From contig OX463785.1 of the NCBI GenBank assembly GCA_949825025.1, positions 17,671,971 to 17,735,970 on the forward strand: a stretch of DNA of 64,000 nt. Direction: 5' to 3'. Of this stretch, positions 1 to 13,500 are shown piece by piece. The position numbers and the translations under genes are program-made. Every line of letters begins with the position of its first letter. Within the stretch, counting starts at the first letter, position 1. Origin of the DNA: Siphlonurus alternatus. Its lineage: Eukaryota; Arthropoda; Insecta; Ephemeroptera; Siphlonuridae. The notes beneath the pieces are model-generated. The model did no database searches. It saw only the letters and a list, made by a program, of their open reading frames with translations, and was not told the DNA's origin.

Positions 1-3000
1 TTTATACCGAGGATCGTTGATTTTTTAAATAAATTTCCACCTCCAAGACAAAATTGTTCCATTATCCCCTGGTTTCATCAAATTTTTTTACGGATTCATT
101 TAAAGGATGTTGTTACCTATAATCTGTGATGTGTCAGTAACTGGCACGACGTACACTTCGTTCCCTAGAAATTTTTTTATACCGAGGATCGTTGATTTTT
201 TTTAATAAATTTCCACCTCCAAGTCAAAATTGTTCCTTTATCCCCTGGTTTCATCAAATTTTTTTACGGATTCATTTAAAAGATGTTGTTACCTATAATT
301 TGTGATGTGTCAGTAACTGGCACAACGTTTATTGCGTTCCCTAGAAATTTTTTTATACCGAGGATCGTTGATTTTTTTAATAAATTTCCACCTCCAAGAC
401 AAAATTGTTCCTTTATCCCCTGGTTTCATCAAATTTTTTTACGGATTCATTTAAAGGATGTTGTTACCTATAATTTGTGATGTGTCAGTAACTGGCACGA
501 CGTACACTTCGTTCCCTAGAAATTTTTTTATACCGAGGATCGTTGATTTTTTTAATAAATTTCCACCTCCAAGACAAAATTGTTCCTTTATCCCCTGGTT
601 TCATCAAATTTTTTTACGGATTCATTTAAAGGATGTTGTTACCTATACTCTGTGATGTGTCAGTAACTGGCACGACGTACACTACGTTCCCTAGAAATTT
701 TTTTATACCGAGGATCGTTGATTTTTTTTATTAAATTTCCACCTCCAAGTCAAAATTGTTCCTTTATCCCCTGGTTTCATCAAATTTTTTTACGGATTCA
801 TTTAAAGAATGTTGTTGTTTATAATTTGTGATGTGTCAGTAACTGGCACGACGTTTATTGCGTTCCCTAGAAATTTTTTTGTACCGAGGATCGTTGATTT
901 TTTTTAATAAATTTCCACCTCCAAGTCAAAATTGTTCCTTTATCCCCTGGTTTCATGAATTTTTTTTACGGATTCATTTAAAAGATTTTGTTACCTATAA
1001 TTTGTGATGTGTCAGTAACTGGCACGACGTTTATTTCGTTCCCTAGAAATTATTTTATACCGAGGATCGTTGATTTTTTTAATAAATTTCCACCTCCAAA
1101 ACAAAATTGTTCCTTTATCCCCTGGTTTCATCAAATTTTTTTACGGATTCATTTAAAGGATGTTGTTACCTATAATCTGTGATGTGTCAGTAACTGGCAC
1201 GACGTTTACTTCGTTCCCTAGAAATTATTTTATACCGAGGATCGTTGATTTTTTTAATAAATTTCCACCTCCAAGACAAAATTGTTCCTTTATCCCCTGG
1301 TTTCATCAAATTTTTTTACGGATTCATTTAAAAGATGTTGTAACCTATAATCTGTGATGTGTCAGTAACTGGCACGACGTACACTTCGTTCCCTAGAAAT
1401 TTTTTTATACCGAGGATCGTTGATTTTTTAAATAAATTTCCACCTCCAAGACAAAATTGTTCCTTTATCCCCTGGTTTCATCAATTTTTTTTACGGATTC
1501 ATTTAAAGGATGTTGTTACCTATAATCTGTGATGTGTCAGTAACTGGCACGACGTACACTTCGTTCCCTAGAAATTTTTTTATACCGAGGATCGTTGATT
1601 TTTTTTAATAAATTTCCACCTCCAAGTCAAAATTGTTCCTTTATCCCCTGGTTTCATCAAATTTTTTACGGATTCATTTAAAAGATGTTGTTACCTATAA
1701 TTTGTGATGTGTCAGTAACTGGCACAACGTTTATTGCGTTCCCTAGAAATTTTTTTTTACCGAGGATCGTTGATTTTTTTAATAAATTTCCACCTCCAAG
1801 ACAAAATTGTTCCTTTATCCCCTGGTTTCATCAAATTTTTTTACGGATTCATTTAAAGGATGTTGTTACCTATAATTTGTGATGTGTCAGTAACTGGCAC
1901 AACGTTTATTGCGTTCCCTAGAAATTTTTTTATACCGAGGATCGTTGATTTTTTTTAGTAAATTTCCACCTCCAAGTCAAAATTGTTCCTTTATCCCCTG
2001 GTTTCATCAAATTTTTTTACGGATTCATTTAAAGGATGTTGTTACATATAATTTGTGATGTGTCAGTAACTGGCACGACGTTTATTGCGTTCCCTAGAAA
2101 TTTTTTTATACCGAGGATCGTTGATTTTTTTAATAAATTTCCACCTCCAAGACAAAATTGTTCCTTTATCCCCTGGTTTCATCAAATTTTTTTACGGATT
2201 CATTGAAAGGATGTTGTTACCTATAATCTGTGATGTGTCAGTAACTGGCACGACGTACACTTCGTTCCCTAGAAATTTTTTTATACCGAGGATCGTTGAT
2301 TTTTTTAATACATTTCCACCTCCAAGACAAAATTGTTCCTTTATCTCCTGGTTTCATCAAATTTTTTTACGGATTCATTTAAAGGATGTTGTTACCTATA
2401 ATTTGTGATGTGTCAGTAACTGGCACAACGTTTATTGCGTTCCCTAGAAATTTTTTTATACCGAGGATCGTTGATTTTTTTTAGTAAATTTCCACCTCCA
2501 AGTCAAAATTGTTCCTTTATCCCCTGGTTTCATCAAATTTTTTTACGGATTCATTTAAAGGATGTTGTTACCTATAATTTGTGATGTGTCAGTAACTGGC
2601 ACGACGTACACTTCGTTCCCTAGAAATTTTTTTATACCGAGGATCGTTGATTTTTTAAATAAATTTCCACCTCCAAGACAAAATTGTTCCTTTATCCCCT
2701 GGTTTCATCAAATTTTTTTACGGATTCATTTAAAAGATGTTGTTACCTATAATTTGTGATGTGTCAGTAACTGGCACAAAGTTTATTGCGTTCCCTAGAA
2801 ATTTTTTTATACCGAGGATCGTTGATTTTTTTAATAAATTTCCACCTCCAAGACAAAATTGTTCCTTTATCCCCTGGTTTCATCAAATTTTTTTACGGAT
2901 TCATTTAAAGGATGTTGTTACCTATAATCTGTGATGTGTCAGTAACTGGCACGACGTACACTTCGTTCCCTAGAAATTTTTTTATACCGAGGATCGTTGA

Positions 3001-6000
3001 TTTTTTTAATAAATTTCCACCTCCAAGACAAAATTGTTCCTTTATCCCCTGGTTTCATCAAATTTTTTTACGGATTCATTTAAAGGATGTTGTTACCTAT
3101 AATTTGTGATGTGTCAGTAACTGGCACGACGTTTATTGCGTTCCCTAGAAATTTTTTTATACCGAGGATCGTTGATTTTTTTTAGTAAATTTCCACCTCC
3201 AAGTCAAAATTGTTCCTTTATCCCCTGGTTTCCTCAATTTTTTTTACGGATTCATTTAAAGGATGTTGTTACCTATAATTTGTGATGTGTCAGTAACTGG
3301 CACGACGTTTATTGCGTTCCCTAGAAATTTTTTTATACCGAGGATCGTTGATTTTTTTTAGTAAATTTCCACCTCCAAGTCAAAATTGTTCCTTTATCCC
3401 CTGGTTTCATCAAATTTTTTTACGGATTCATTTAAAGAATGTTGTTACCTATAATCTGTGATGTGTCAGTAACTGGCACGACGTACACTTCGTTCCCTAG
3501 AAATTTTTTTATACCGAGGATCGTTGATTTTTTTTAATAAATTTCCACCTCCAAGTCAAAATTGTTCCTTTATCCCCTGGTTTCATCAAATTTTTTTACG
3601 GATTCATTTAAAGGATGTTGTTACCTATAATTTGTGATGTGTCAGTAACTGGCACAACGTTTATTGCGTTCCCTAGAAATTTTTTTATACCGAGGATCGT
3701 TGATTTTTTTAATAAATTTCCACCTCCAAGACAAAATTGTTCCTTTATCCCCTGGTTTCATCAAATTTTTTTACGGATTCATTTAAAGGATGTTGTTACC
3801 TATAATCTGTGATGTGTCAGTAACTGGCACGACGTACACTTCGTTCCCTAGAAATTTTTTTATACCGAGGATCGTTGATTTTTTTAATAAATTTCCACCT
3901 CCAAGACAAAATTGTTCCTTTATCCCCTGGTTTCATCAAATTTTTTTACGGATTCATTTAAAGGATGTTGTTACCTATAATTTGTAATGTGACAGTAACT
4001 GGCACGACGTTTATTGCGTTCCCTAGAAATTTTTTTATACCGAGGATCGTTGATTTTTTTTAGTAAATTTCCACCTCCAAGTCAAAATTGTTCCTTTATC
4101 CCCTGGTTTCATCAAATTTTTTTACGGATTCATTTAAAGGATGTTGTTACCTATAATTTGTGATGTGTCAGTAACTGGCACGACGTACACTTCGTTCCCT
4201 AGAAATTTTTTTATACCGAGGATCGTTGATTTTTTTAATAAATTTCCACCTCCAAGACAAAATTGTTCCTTTATCCCCTGGTTTCATCAAATTTTTTTAC
4301 GGATTCATTTAAAGGATGTTGTTACCTATAATTTGTAATGTGACAGTAACTGGCACGACGTTTATTGCGTTCCCTAGAAATTTTTTTATACCGAGGATCG
4401 TTGATTTTTTTTAGTAAATTTCCACCTCCAAGTCAAAATTGTTCCTTTATCCCCTGGTTTCATCAAATTTTTTTACGGATTCATTTAAAGGATGTTGTTA
4501 CCTATAATTTGTGATGTGTCAGTAACTGGCACGACGTTTATTGCGTTCCCTAAAAATTTTTTTATACCGAGGATCGTTGATTTTTTTAATAAATTTCCAC
4601 CTCCAAGACAAAATTGTTCCTTTATCCCCTGGTTTCATCAAATTTTTTTACGGATTCATTTAAAGGATGTTGTTACCTATACTCTGTGATGTGTCAGTAA
4701 CTGGCACGACGTACACTACGTTCCCTAGAAATTTTTTTATACCGAGGATCGTTGATTTTTTTTATTAAATTTCCACCTCCAAGACAAAATTGTTCCTTTA
4801 TCCCCTGGTTTCATCAAATTTTTTTACGGATTCATTTAAAGAATGTTGTTGTTTATAATTTGTGATGTGTCAGTAACTGGCACGACGTTTATTGCGTTCC
4901 CTAGAAATTTTTTTGTACCGAGGATCGTTGATTTTTTTTAATAAATTTCCACCTCCAAGTCAAAATTGTTCCTTTATCCCCTGGTTTCATGAATTTTTTT
5001 TACGGATTCATTTAAAAGATTTTGTTACCTATAATTTGTGATGTGTCAGTAACTGGCACGACGTTTATTTCGTTCCCTAGAAATTATTTTATACCGAGGA
5101 TCGTTGATTTTTTTAATAAATTTCCACCTCCAAAACAAAATTGTTCCTTTATCCCCTGGTTTCATCAAATTTTTTTACGGATTCATTTAAAGGATGTTGT
5201 TACCTATAATCTGTGATGTGTCAGTAACTGGCACAACGTTTACTTCGTTCCCTAGAAATTATTTTATACCGAGGATCGTTGATTTTTTTAATAAATTTCC
5301 ACCTCCAAGACAAAATTGTTCCTTTATCCCCTGGTTTCATCAAATTTTTTTACGGATTCATTTAAAGGATGTTGTTACCTATAATCTGTGATGTGTCAGT
5401 AACTGGCACGACGTACACTTCGTTCCCTAGAAATTTTTTTATACCGAGGATCGTTGATTTTTTAAATAAATTTCCACCTCCAAGACAAAATTGTTCCTTT
5501 ATCCCCTGGTTTCATCAAATTTTTTTACGGATTCATTTAAAAGATGTTGTTACCTATAATCTGTGATGTGTCAGTAACTGGCACGACGTACACTTCGTTC
5601 CCTAGAAATTTTTTTATACCGAGGATCGTTGATTTTTTTTAATAAATTTCCACCTCCAAGTCAAAATTGTTCCTTTATCCCCTGGTTTCATCAAATTTTT
5701 TTACGGATTCATTTAAAAGATGTTGTTACCTATAATTTGTGATGTGTCAGTAACTGGCACAACGTTTATTGCGTTCCCTAGAAATTTTTTTTTACCGAGG
5801 ATCGTTGATTTTTTTAATAAATTTCCACCTCCAAGACAAAATTGTTCCTTTATCCCCTGGTTTCATCAAATTTTTTTACGGATTCATTTAAAGAATGTTG
5901 TTACCTATAATTTGTGATGTGTCAGTAACTGGCACAACGTTTATTGCGTTCCCTAGAAATTTTTTTATACCGAGGATCGTTGATTTTTTTTAGTAAATTT

Positions 6001-9000
6001 CCACCTCCAAGTCAAAATTGTTCCTTTATCCCCTGGTTTCATCAAATTTTTTTACGGATTCATTTAAAGGATGTTGTTACCTATATTCTGTGATGTGTCA
6101 GTAACTGGCACGACGTACACTTCGTTCCCTAGAAATTTTTTTATACCGAGGATCGTTGATTTTTTTTATTAAATTTCCACCTCCAAGACAAAATTGTTCC
6201 TTTATCCCCTGGTTTCATCAAATTTTTTTACGGATTCATTGAAAGGATGTTGTTACCTATAATCTGTGATGTGTCAGTAACTGGCACGACGTACACTTCG
6301 TTCCCTAGAAATTTTTTTATACCGAGGATCGTTGATTTTTTTAATACATTTCCACCTCCAAGACAAAATTGTTCCTTTATCTCCTGGTTTCATCAAATTT
6401 TTTTACGGATTCATTTAAAGGATGTTGTTACCTATAATTTGTGATGTGTCAGTAACTGGCACAACGTTTATTGCGTTCCCTAGAAATTTTTTTATACCGA
6501 GGATCGTTGATTTTTTTTAGTAAATTTCCACCTCCAAGTCAAAATTGTTCCTTTATCCCCTGGTTTCATCAAATTTTTTTACGGATTCATTTAAAGGATG
6601 TTGTTACCTATAATTTGTGATGTGTCAGTAACTGGCACGACGTACACTTCGTTCCCTAGAAATTTTTTTATACCGAGGATCGTTGATTTTTTTAATAAAT
6701 TTCCACCTCCAAGACAAAATTGTTCCTTTATCCCCTGGTTTCATCAAATTTTTTTACGGATTCATTTAAAAGATGTTGTTACCTATAATTTGTGATGTGT
6801 CAGTAACTGGCACAAAGTTTATTGCGTTCCCTAGAAATTTTTTTATACCGAGGATCGTTGATTTTTTTAATAAATTTCCACCTCCAAGACAAAATTGTTC
6901 CTTTATCCCCTGGTTTCATCAAATTTTTTTACGGATTCATTTAAAGGATGTTGTTACCTATAATCTGTGATGTGTCAGTAACTGGCACGACGTACACTTC
7001 GTTCCCTAGAAATTTTTTTATACCGAGGATCGTTGAATTTTTTAATAAATTTCCACCTCCAAGACAAAATTGTTCCTTTATCCCCTGGTTTCATCAAATT
7101 TTTTTACGGATTCATTTAAAAGATGTTGTTACCTATAATTTGTGATGTGTCAGTAACTGGCACGACGTTTATTGCGTTCCCTAGAAATTTTTTTATACCG
7201 AGGATCGTTGATTTTTTTTAGTAAATTTCCACCTCCAAGTCAAAATTGTTCCTTTATCCCCTGGTTTCCTCAATTTTTTTTACGGATTCATTTAAAGGAT
7301 GTTGTTACCTATAATTTGTGATGTGTCAGTAACTGGCACGACGTTTATTGCGTTCCCTAGAAATTTTTTTATACCGAGGATCGTTGATTTTTTTTAGTAA
7401 ATTTCCACCTCCAAGTCAAAATTGTTCCTTTATCCCCTGGTTTCATCAAATTTTTTTACGGATTCATTTAAAGAATGTTGTTACCTATAATCTGTGACGT
7501 GTCAGTAACTGGCACGACGTACACTTCGTTCCCTAGTAATTTTTTTATACCGAGGATCGTTGATTTTTTTAATAAATTTCCACCTCCAAGACAAAATTGT
7601 TCCTTTATCCCCTGGTTTCATCAAATTTTTTTACGGATTCATTTAAAGGATGTTGTTACCTATAATTTGTGATGTGTCAGTAACTGGCACGACGTTTATT
7701 GCGTTCCCTAGAAATTTTTTTATACCGAGGATCGTTGATTTTTTTTAGTAAATTTCCACCTCCAAGTCAAAATTGTTCCTTTATCCCCTGGTTTCATCAA
7801 ATTTTTTTACGGATTCATTTAAAGGATGTTGTTACCTATAATTTGTGATGTGTCAGTAACTGGCACGACGTTTATTGCGTTCCCTAGAAATTTTTTTATA
7901 CCGAGGATCGTTGATTTTTTTAATAAATTTCCACCTCCAAGACAAAATTGTTCCTTTATCCCCTGGTTTCATTAAATTTTTTTACGGATTCATTTAAAGG
8001 ATGTTGTTACCTATAATCTGTGATGTGTCAGTAACTGGCACGACGTTTACTTCGTTCCCTAGAAATTATTTTATACCGAGGATCGTTGATTTTTTTAATA
8101 AATTTCCACCTCCAAGACAAAATTGTTCCTTTATACCCTGGTTTCATCAAATTTTTTTACGGATTCATTTAAAAGATGTTGTTACCTATAATCTGTGATG
8201 TGTCAGTAACTGGCACGACGTTTACTTCGTTCCCTAGAAATTATTTTATACCGAGGATCGTTGATTTTTTTAATAAATTTCCCCCTCCAAGACAAAATTG
8301 TTCCTTTATCCCCTGGTTTCATCAAATTTTTTTACGGATTCATTTAAAGGATGTTGTTACCTATAATTTGTGATGTGTTAGTAACCGGCACGACGTACAC
8401 TTCGTTCCCTAGAAATTTTTTTATACCGAGGATCGTTGATTTTTTTTATTAAATTTCCACCTCCAAGACAAAATTGTTCCTTTATCCCCTGGTTTCATCA
8501 AATTTTTTTACGGATTCATTTAAAGAATGTTGTTATTTATAATTTGTGATGTGTCAGTAACTGGCACGACGTTTATTGCGTTCCCTAGAAATTTTTTTGT
8601 ACCGAGGATCGTTGATTTTTTTTAATAAATTTCCACCTCCAAGTCAAAATTGTTCCTTTATTCCCTGGTTTCATGAATTTTTTTTACGGATTCATTTAAA
8701 AGATTTTGTTACCTATAATTTGTGATGTGTCAGTAACTGGCACGACGTTTATTTCGTTCCCTAGAAATTATTTTATACCGAGGATCGTTGATTTTTTTAA
8801 TAAATTTCCACCTCCAAGACAAAATTGTTCCTTTATCCCCTGGTTTCATCAAATTTTTTTACGGATTCATTTAAAGGATGTTGTTACCTATAATTTGTGA
8901 TGTGTCAGTAACTGGCACGACGTTTATTGCGTTCCCTAGAAATTTTTTTATACCGAGGATCGTTGATTTTTTTAATAAATTTCCACCTCCAAGACAAAAT

Positions 9001-9648
9001 TGTTCCTTTATCCCCTGGTTTCATCAATTTTTTTTTTACGGATTCATTTAAAGGATGTTGTTACCTATAATCTGTGATGTGTCAGTAACTGGCACGACGT
9101 ACACTTCGTTCCCTAGAAATTTTTTTATACCGAGGATCGTTGATTTTTTTTATTAAATTTCCACCTCCAAGACAAAATTGTTCCTTTATCCCCTGGTTTC
9201 ATCAAATTTTTTTACGGATTCATTTAAAGAATGTTGTTACCTATAATTTGTGATGTGTCAGTAACTGGCACGACGTTTATTGCGTTCCCTAGAAATTTTT
9301 TTGTACCGAGGATCGTTGATTTTTTTTAATAAATTTCCACCTCCAAGTCAAAATTGTTCCTTTATCCCCTGGTTTCATGAAATTTTTTTACGGATTCATT
9401 TAAAGGATGTTGTTACCTATAATTTGTGATGTGTCAGTAACTGGCACGACGTACACTTCGTTCCCTAGAAATTTTTTTATACCGAGGATCGTTGATTTTT
9501 TTAATAAATTTCCACCTCCAAGACAAAATTGTTCCTTTATCCCCTGGTTTCATCAAATTTTTTTACGGATTCATTTAAAGGATGTTGTTACCTATAATTT
9601 TTGATGTGTTAGTAACCGGCACGACGTGCACTTCGTTCCCTAGAAATT
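1..9648. repeat. Satellite array, 175/176-bp units, higher-order repeat
   Basis: About 55 head-to-tail copies of a 175- or 176-bp unit fill this stretch and run off the left edge. Each unit carries a T-run, the block TTTCCACCTCCAAG, CCTGGTTTCATCAAA, and TGTGATGTGTCAGTAACTGG. Two types alternate: one has GTTTATTGCGTTCC, AAGTCAAAATTG and usually an extra T (176 bp), the other has GTACACTTCGTTCC and AAGACAAAATTG (175 bp), giving a 351-bp dimer. Rare variants recur at long range: a unit with AAAGATTTTGTTACC near 984, 5018 and 8702, and CACAAAGTTTATTGCG near 2776 and 6812. The offset is about 4,035 bp, or 23 units; the last interval is about 350 bp shorter. Most units hold a 65-codon open frame, but the unit length is not a multiple of three, so the frame rotates from unit to unit. 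I read these frames as non-coding. Confidence 0.97.
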
Positions 9649-10234
9649 AAATAATGAGCTCAACAACTTTTAAAATTTAATTAATAAAAGCTCCGACACA
9701 CATGGCATTTAAAATTTTGCCGCCTTTAATTTTTTAGTTAATCTAATTTCGGCTAATTTCTTAATAAATAATCATAGAATTTTTATAAATGACACTTAAA
9801 TGTAATAAATACTATTTATATTCAGTCTACAGGTCGTTAATAATCCATTTAACCCGAGAGTTAACGTTTTAAAAAACATTCAAGATCAATGTGCGAGGGT
9901 TGTACTTTTCCGTGACGTCACAATTCTTTGGAGCTGGCGTGGAGGTGATTTGGAGCTAAGTTATGCACGGTATCCGATTCTCAGATGTTTACAATGGTTC
10001 GTTCACAAATCAATAAAACTTTTCGATTTGTCCATCTGGAGCTGCGCAGAAGTAAAAATCTCATGAAGTTTGTTCCACTGCGCATGTATTTGAGACGCAT
10101 ATCCATCACTTTACTTAATATTTTTTATGTGTACACTTTTTGGTGGGAAAACATAGCAAACATCTGATCGGTATACAACGTGCAAAAATTATAAATTTTG
10201 TTACAATTTTTACAGATTTTAAGAGATATTCATC
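9649..10234 (+). promoter_or_regulatory. Presumed FANCD2 promoter and 5' leader region
   Basis: This is unique sequence between the end of the satellite and the FANCD2 start codon. It contains a perfect palindromic CRE/ATF-type site TGACGTCA at 9913-9920 and two TGCGCA hexamers, at 10043-10048 and 10079-10084, which resemble half sites for NRF-1-type factors. A pyrimidine-rich stretch ending in TTTTTACAG at about 10215 could be a 3' splice site, which would make the first coding exon the second exon of the gene. No TATA box is evident. A 60-codon open frame at 9985-10167 has no recognisable similarity and is not called. Promoter assignment is inferred from position. Confidence 0.45.
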
Positions 10235-10595
10235 ATGAATAGAAACAGATTTAAGAAAAAGACATCATTAAATATGGGGAAGTTAGATATAAGTGTTAAA
10301 TCGACGAATGCAAACGAAGAAAATATGCCAGAGTCGCCAGAACCTGAGGTGTCCAAATCTGCTGAGCCTACAAGCAGTTCATTCCGGCAACCCCATCCTT
10401 CACCAAAGGTGAACAAATCTTCAAATAAGCGAGCACCAGCTAGAGAAATAAATGGAGCATTCGACAATGTTACTAGACGTAAAGCTAGAAGATTCAATAC
10501 CAACTCTGATGATATGGGCAAGCCATTATTTGAAAGAATCCTTGGTCGATGTGGATTCACTTTTGAACCAGATGGGGATACTCCTCATACTTTGG
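10235..10595 (+). CDS. FANCD2: FANCD2 coding exon 1
   Basis: Encodes residues 1-120 and ends in phase 1 at a GTAAGT donor. The first ~95 residues are polar and low-complexity with basic clusters ([23 protein letters not shown]) that could serve as nuclear localisation signals. The conserved N-terminal domain begins at about [13 protein letters not shown]. The ATG at 10235 is the first in frame. Confidence 0.9.
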
Positions 10596-13500
10596 GTAAG
10601 TTATTGTATATTTTATGCATACTATTATTGAGTTCCCAATAATATTTCACAGTGCCACATAAATCTTTTGCATATATCCATACCATTTAGAACTCAAGAA
10701 GAAAACTTGAATTAATGCCATTCGTCACTGAATGTACTGTATGCATAGATCATATTGTGATGGTTAATTCATTAAATAATCATTAATGGTTTTAAATTTC
10801 TATGAAAACATATTGTAAATTAATAACCTACTATTAATTACATGTAAATTGATCAGATTTTGTGTGATAAATAAATAAATAAACGTATTCTTGCAATATG
10901 TTATGCAACAAGTGGATAAAGTTTTTCTCACGGAGTTTAATTTCTTTTACAGATCAGGAGCAGATTTTCTTTGTGAAGGGTATGCAAGAACAGTTGGAGA
11001 ATGATACATTTAATAGCGATGTTGAAGATTTCATGCAACGATTCATTTCCCTGCACGAGAATGACCCGCGATTGTTCAAGAAGTCTCTCTCCTCCACAAA
11101 GGTAGATATTTCTATTGCAACCCAAACATTAAAGAGCGCCCTTCAATATTTATACTCTGTTTTAATTAATTGTTTAATTAACACATTTTTAAAATCTTTA
11201 TTGATAAATTTTTAGAATGCGTACCATGATTAAAAAATAAACTGAAAATAAAACATAATTATGGATGGTTCATCTGCAGAGAAAGTGCTGGTCGTGTTTT
11301 CTGCAACGTTACAAAATGACGTTTTTTATTTTCAAATGGGCGATGTATTTTGATCAGTCTCAATATTTATTTTCCTCCTAACTAATTGTGGATGTTACAG
11401 AAATCAGAGGGGTTTGAGTCTTCGACGGCGGAGCTGAACTCGTTGGTTCACTTGTTGCTGGAGGTGGCGCCACTGCAGTCCCCCCTCATGACCGTTCTCT
11501 TTGATAAACTCATCGTACATGTCGTCGAAGAAGGGTGAGACTTTATACCTTATTAGAATTTAGACTTGAGACCGCTTTAGTGGATGCAAAAAAGGACGGT
11601 AGATAGAATACAATAGATTACAATAGGTTTTGGACTTTAAATTTGATCTTAGAGACAGGTATCAACTCTGGTAGATTTTACACAATTCTAAAGTGTCATG
11701 TATGTCAAAGTCTTCTACTCGCAATGGTTGTAACAAACCATTGTTTGTAATGTCTGTCGCATGAAGCTTTTTTCATTGTTAAACATGGGACGACGTAGTG
11801 CATAATTTTGCCACCAGAGCAGAGAACGTAATGGCATTGTTGGTGCTAGTAAACACAACAACTTTCATAATTAACGGTCATTTTCCATAAGTTAACATGT
11901 AAATCAACAACCGTCCCATGTTTTTTCCTTTCACTCGACAGACATTACACAACAATACTTTGTTTTCTAACAACGAGCAGAAGACTTTGATATATATATA
12001 TATATGTGATATTGGAGCTTATTTGCTGTCTTAAGTGCACATGTAATGAGTCATAGTAAAGCTAACAAAGAGATTTTTGATGCCATCTGTTGTCGTTTGC
12101 AACGTCTCTTTTAATTAAAGGAGGAACGCTCTTGTTGGGCCTCACTTCATAAGCCACACTTTGCTTTTTTTAGTATCTTCTTCTTTTCTTGTGCCCACGT
12201 ATTAGTTGTTAAACCATTTTACTTCTAGTAAGCCAATAGAAAAAGGATTCCTTTTTTTTTAATGTTAAGTGCTGAAACTCTTAGAAAGCAGAGGTGGTGA
12301 TGCACTTCTTTTGATGCACTTAAAAGTTTAAAATTATTAATAAAACAATCAAATATAAAAACCAAATCCATTCCCCTCCTTTAAATGCTAAAAATTTAGG
12401 TTCGCACCTCTCCGTAATGAAATATTAGAATGTGAAAATTTTAGTGATTTAATATGATAGACAAAAATATGGTACTGTGAATTTTTTCAGATTTTTCTGA
12501 GACCGTAAACTATTTTTAAAAAATGATTGAAAGTGTATCTTGATGACGTCACGGGCGGCACTCCTTAAGAAAAAGGATAGGGCAGTGCCGCCCGTGACGT
12601 CATAAAATAGACTTTCAGTAATTTTTTAAAATAGTTCTTGGTCTCGGAAAAAGCTGAAAAAATTCACAGTACCATATTTTTACCCCTTCTTTCGATTAAG
12701 CCACTAAAATTTTCACATTCTAATAACTCATTATACCGTAGTGTTGTGTCATTTTTCAAAGTGTGGACATTGACAGGACCTACCTGGAGAGGCTGGACGA
12801 CGTTGGCTGGTCGCGGCTCATCCTCGGACAGATGTGCGGACTGAGCCACTTGGTGGACAGTACGGCGTTCACCGCCAAGTTGCTGGAGATGCTCGAGATC
12901 GCTAACCCTCCCGTGAGTGATCTGCAGTGAAGATACTTTGTAATGGAGTATCAACCTCAAAAAAATTTATTTCAGAAATGGGTGCAAAGTTATGTTACTC
13001 TGATTTTTTTTTCTTTTTTTTTTTCAGATTTTTTAGAGCCTGAGAACTATTTTTAAAAAATTATTGAAAGTAAAAAGAGGCGTGGCATGGCTGTTAAAAC
13101 TTTCAATATTTTTTTTAGATATAATTCCCAGGCTATAAAAACTCTTAAAAAATCAGAATGGCATAATTTTACACCTTCTATTATCCTTTCAATCAGCAGT
13201 TTTTCTTAAAAGATCAGTGGTTTTTAAACAAACATCATCTCTGCCTTCCTGAGAATATTCCCTGTAATATTTTTATGTATTTTGCTTGTTAACTTTTTCG
13301 CTTCATAGTTTGTAACCTTGTCAAATTAGAAGAAATAAAATCATTGTGACAAAAATTGTATATTTAATTCCCCAAGTTATTTTCATTTGACGATCGGGTA
13401 CTGACCTAAAATAATTTGATTGCAGAAATGAATAGAAGGTTCAAAGTTATGACACTTTGATTTTTTTTTTTCATGTTTTTTAGAAGCCAGTAACTATTTT

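Noticed and set aside
1..9604. Dozens of nearly identical 64-65-codon open frames (MLLPIICDVSV...)
   Set aside because: They are one frame of a 175/176-bp satellite. The unit length is not a multiple of three, so the frame moves from unit to unit, and many units break it. No splice or expression logic supports a protein.
1..9648. CENP-B box in the satellite
   Set aside because: CTTCGTTCCCTAGAAAT shares only the TTCG start with the consensus and lacks the central A and the CGGG end; half the units have TGCG instead.
1..9648. CRISPR array
   Set aside because: Repeats are contiguous with no unique spacers, in eukaryotic DNA.
10219..10560. 113-codon minus-strand frame
   Set aside because: Shadow of FANCD2 exon 1, which has homology and correct splice borders.
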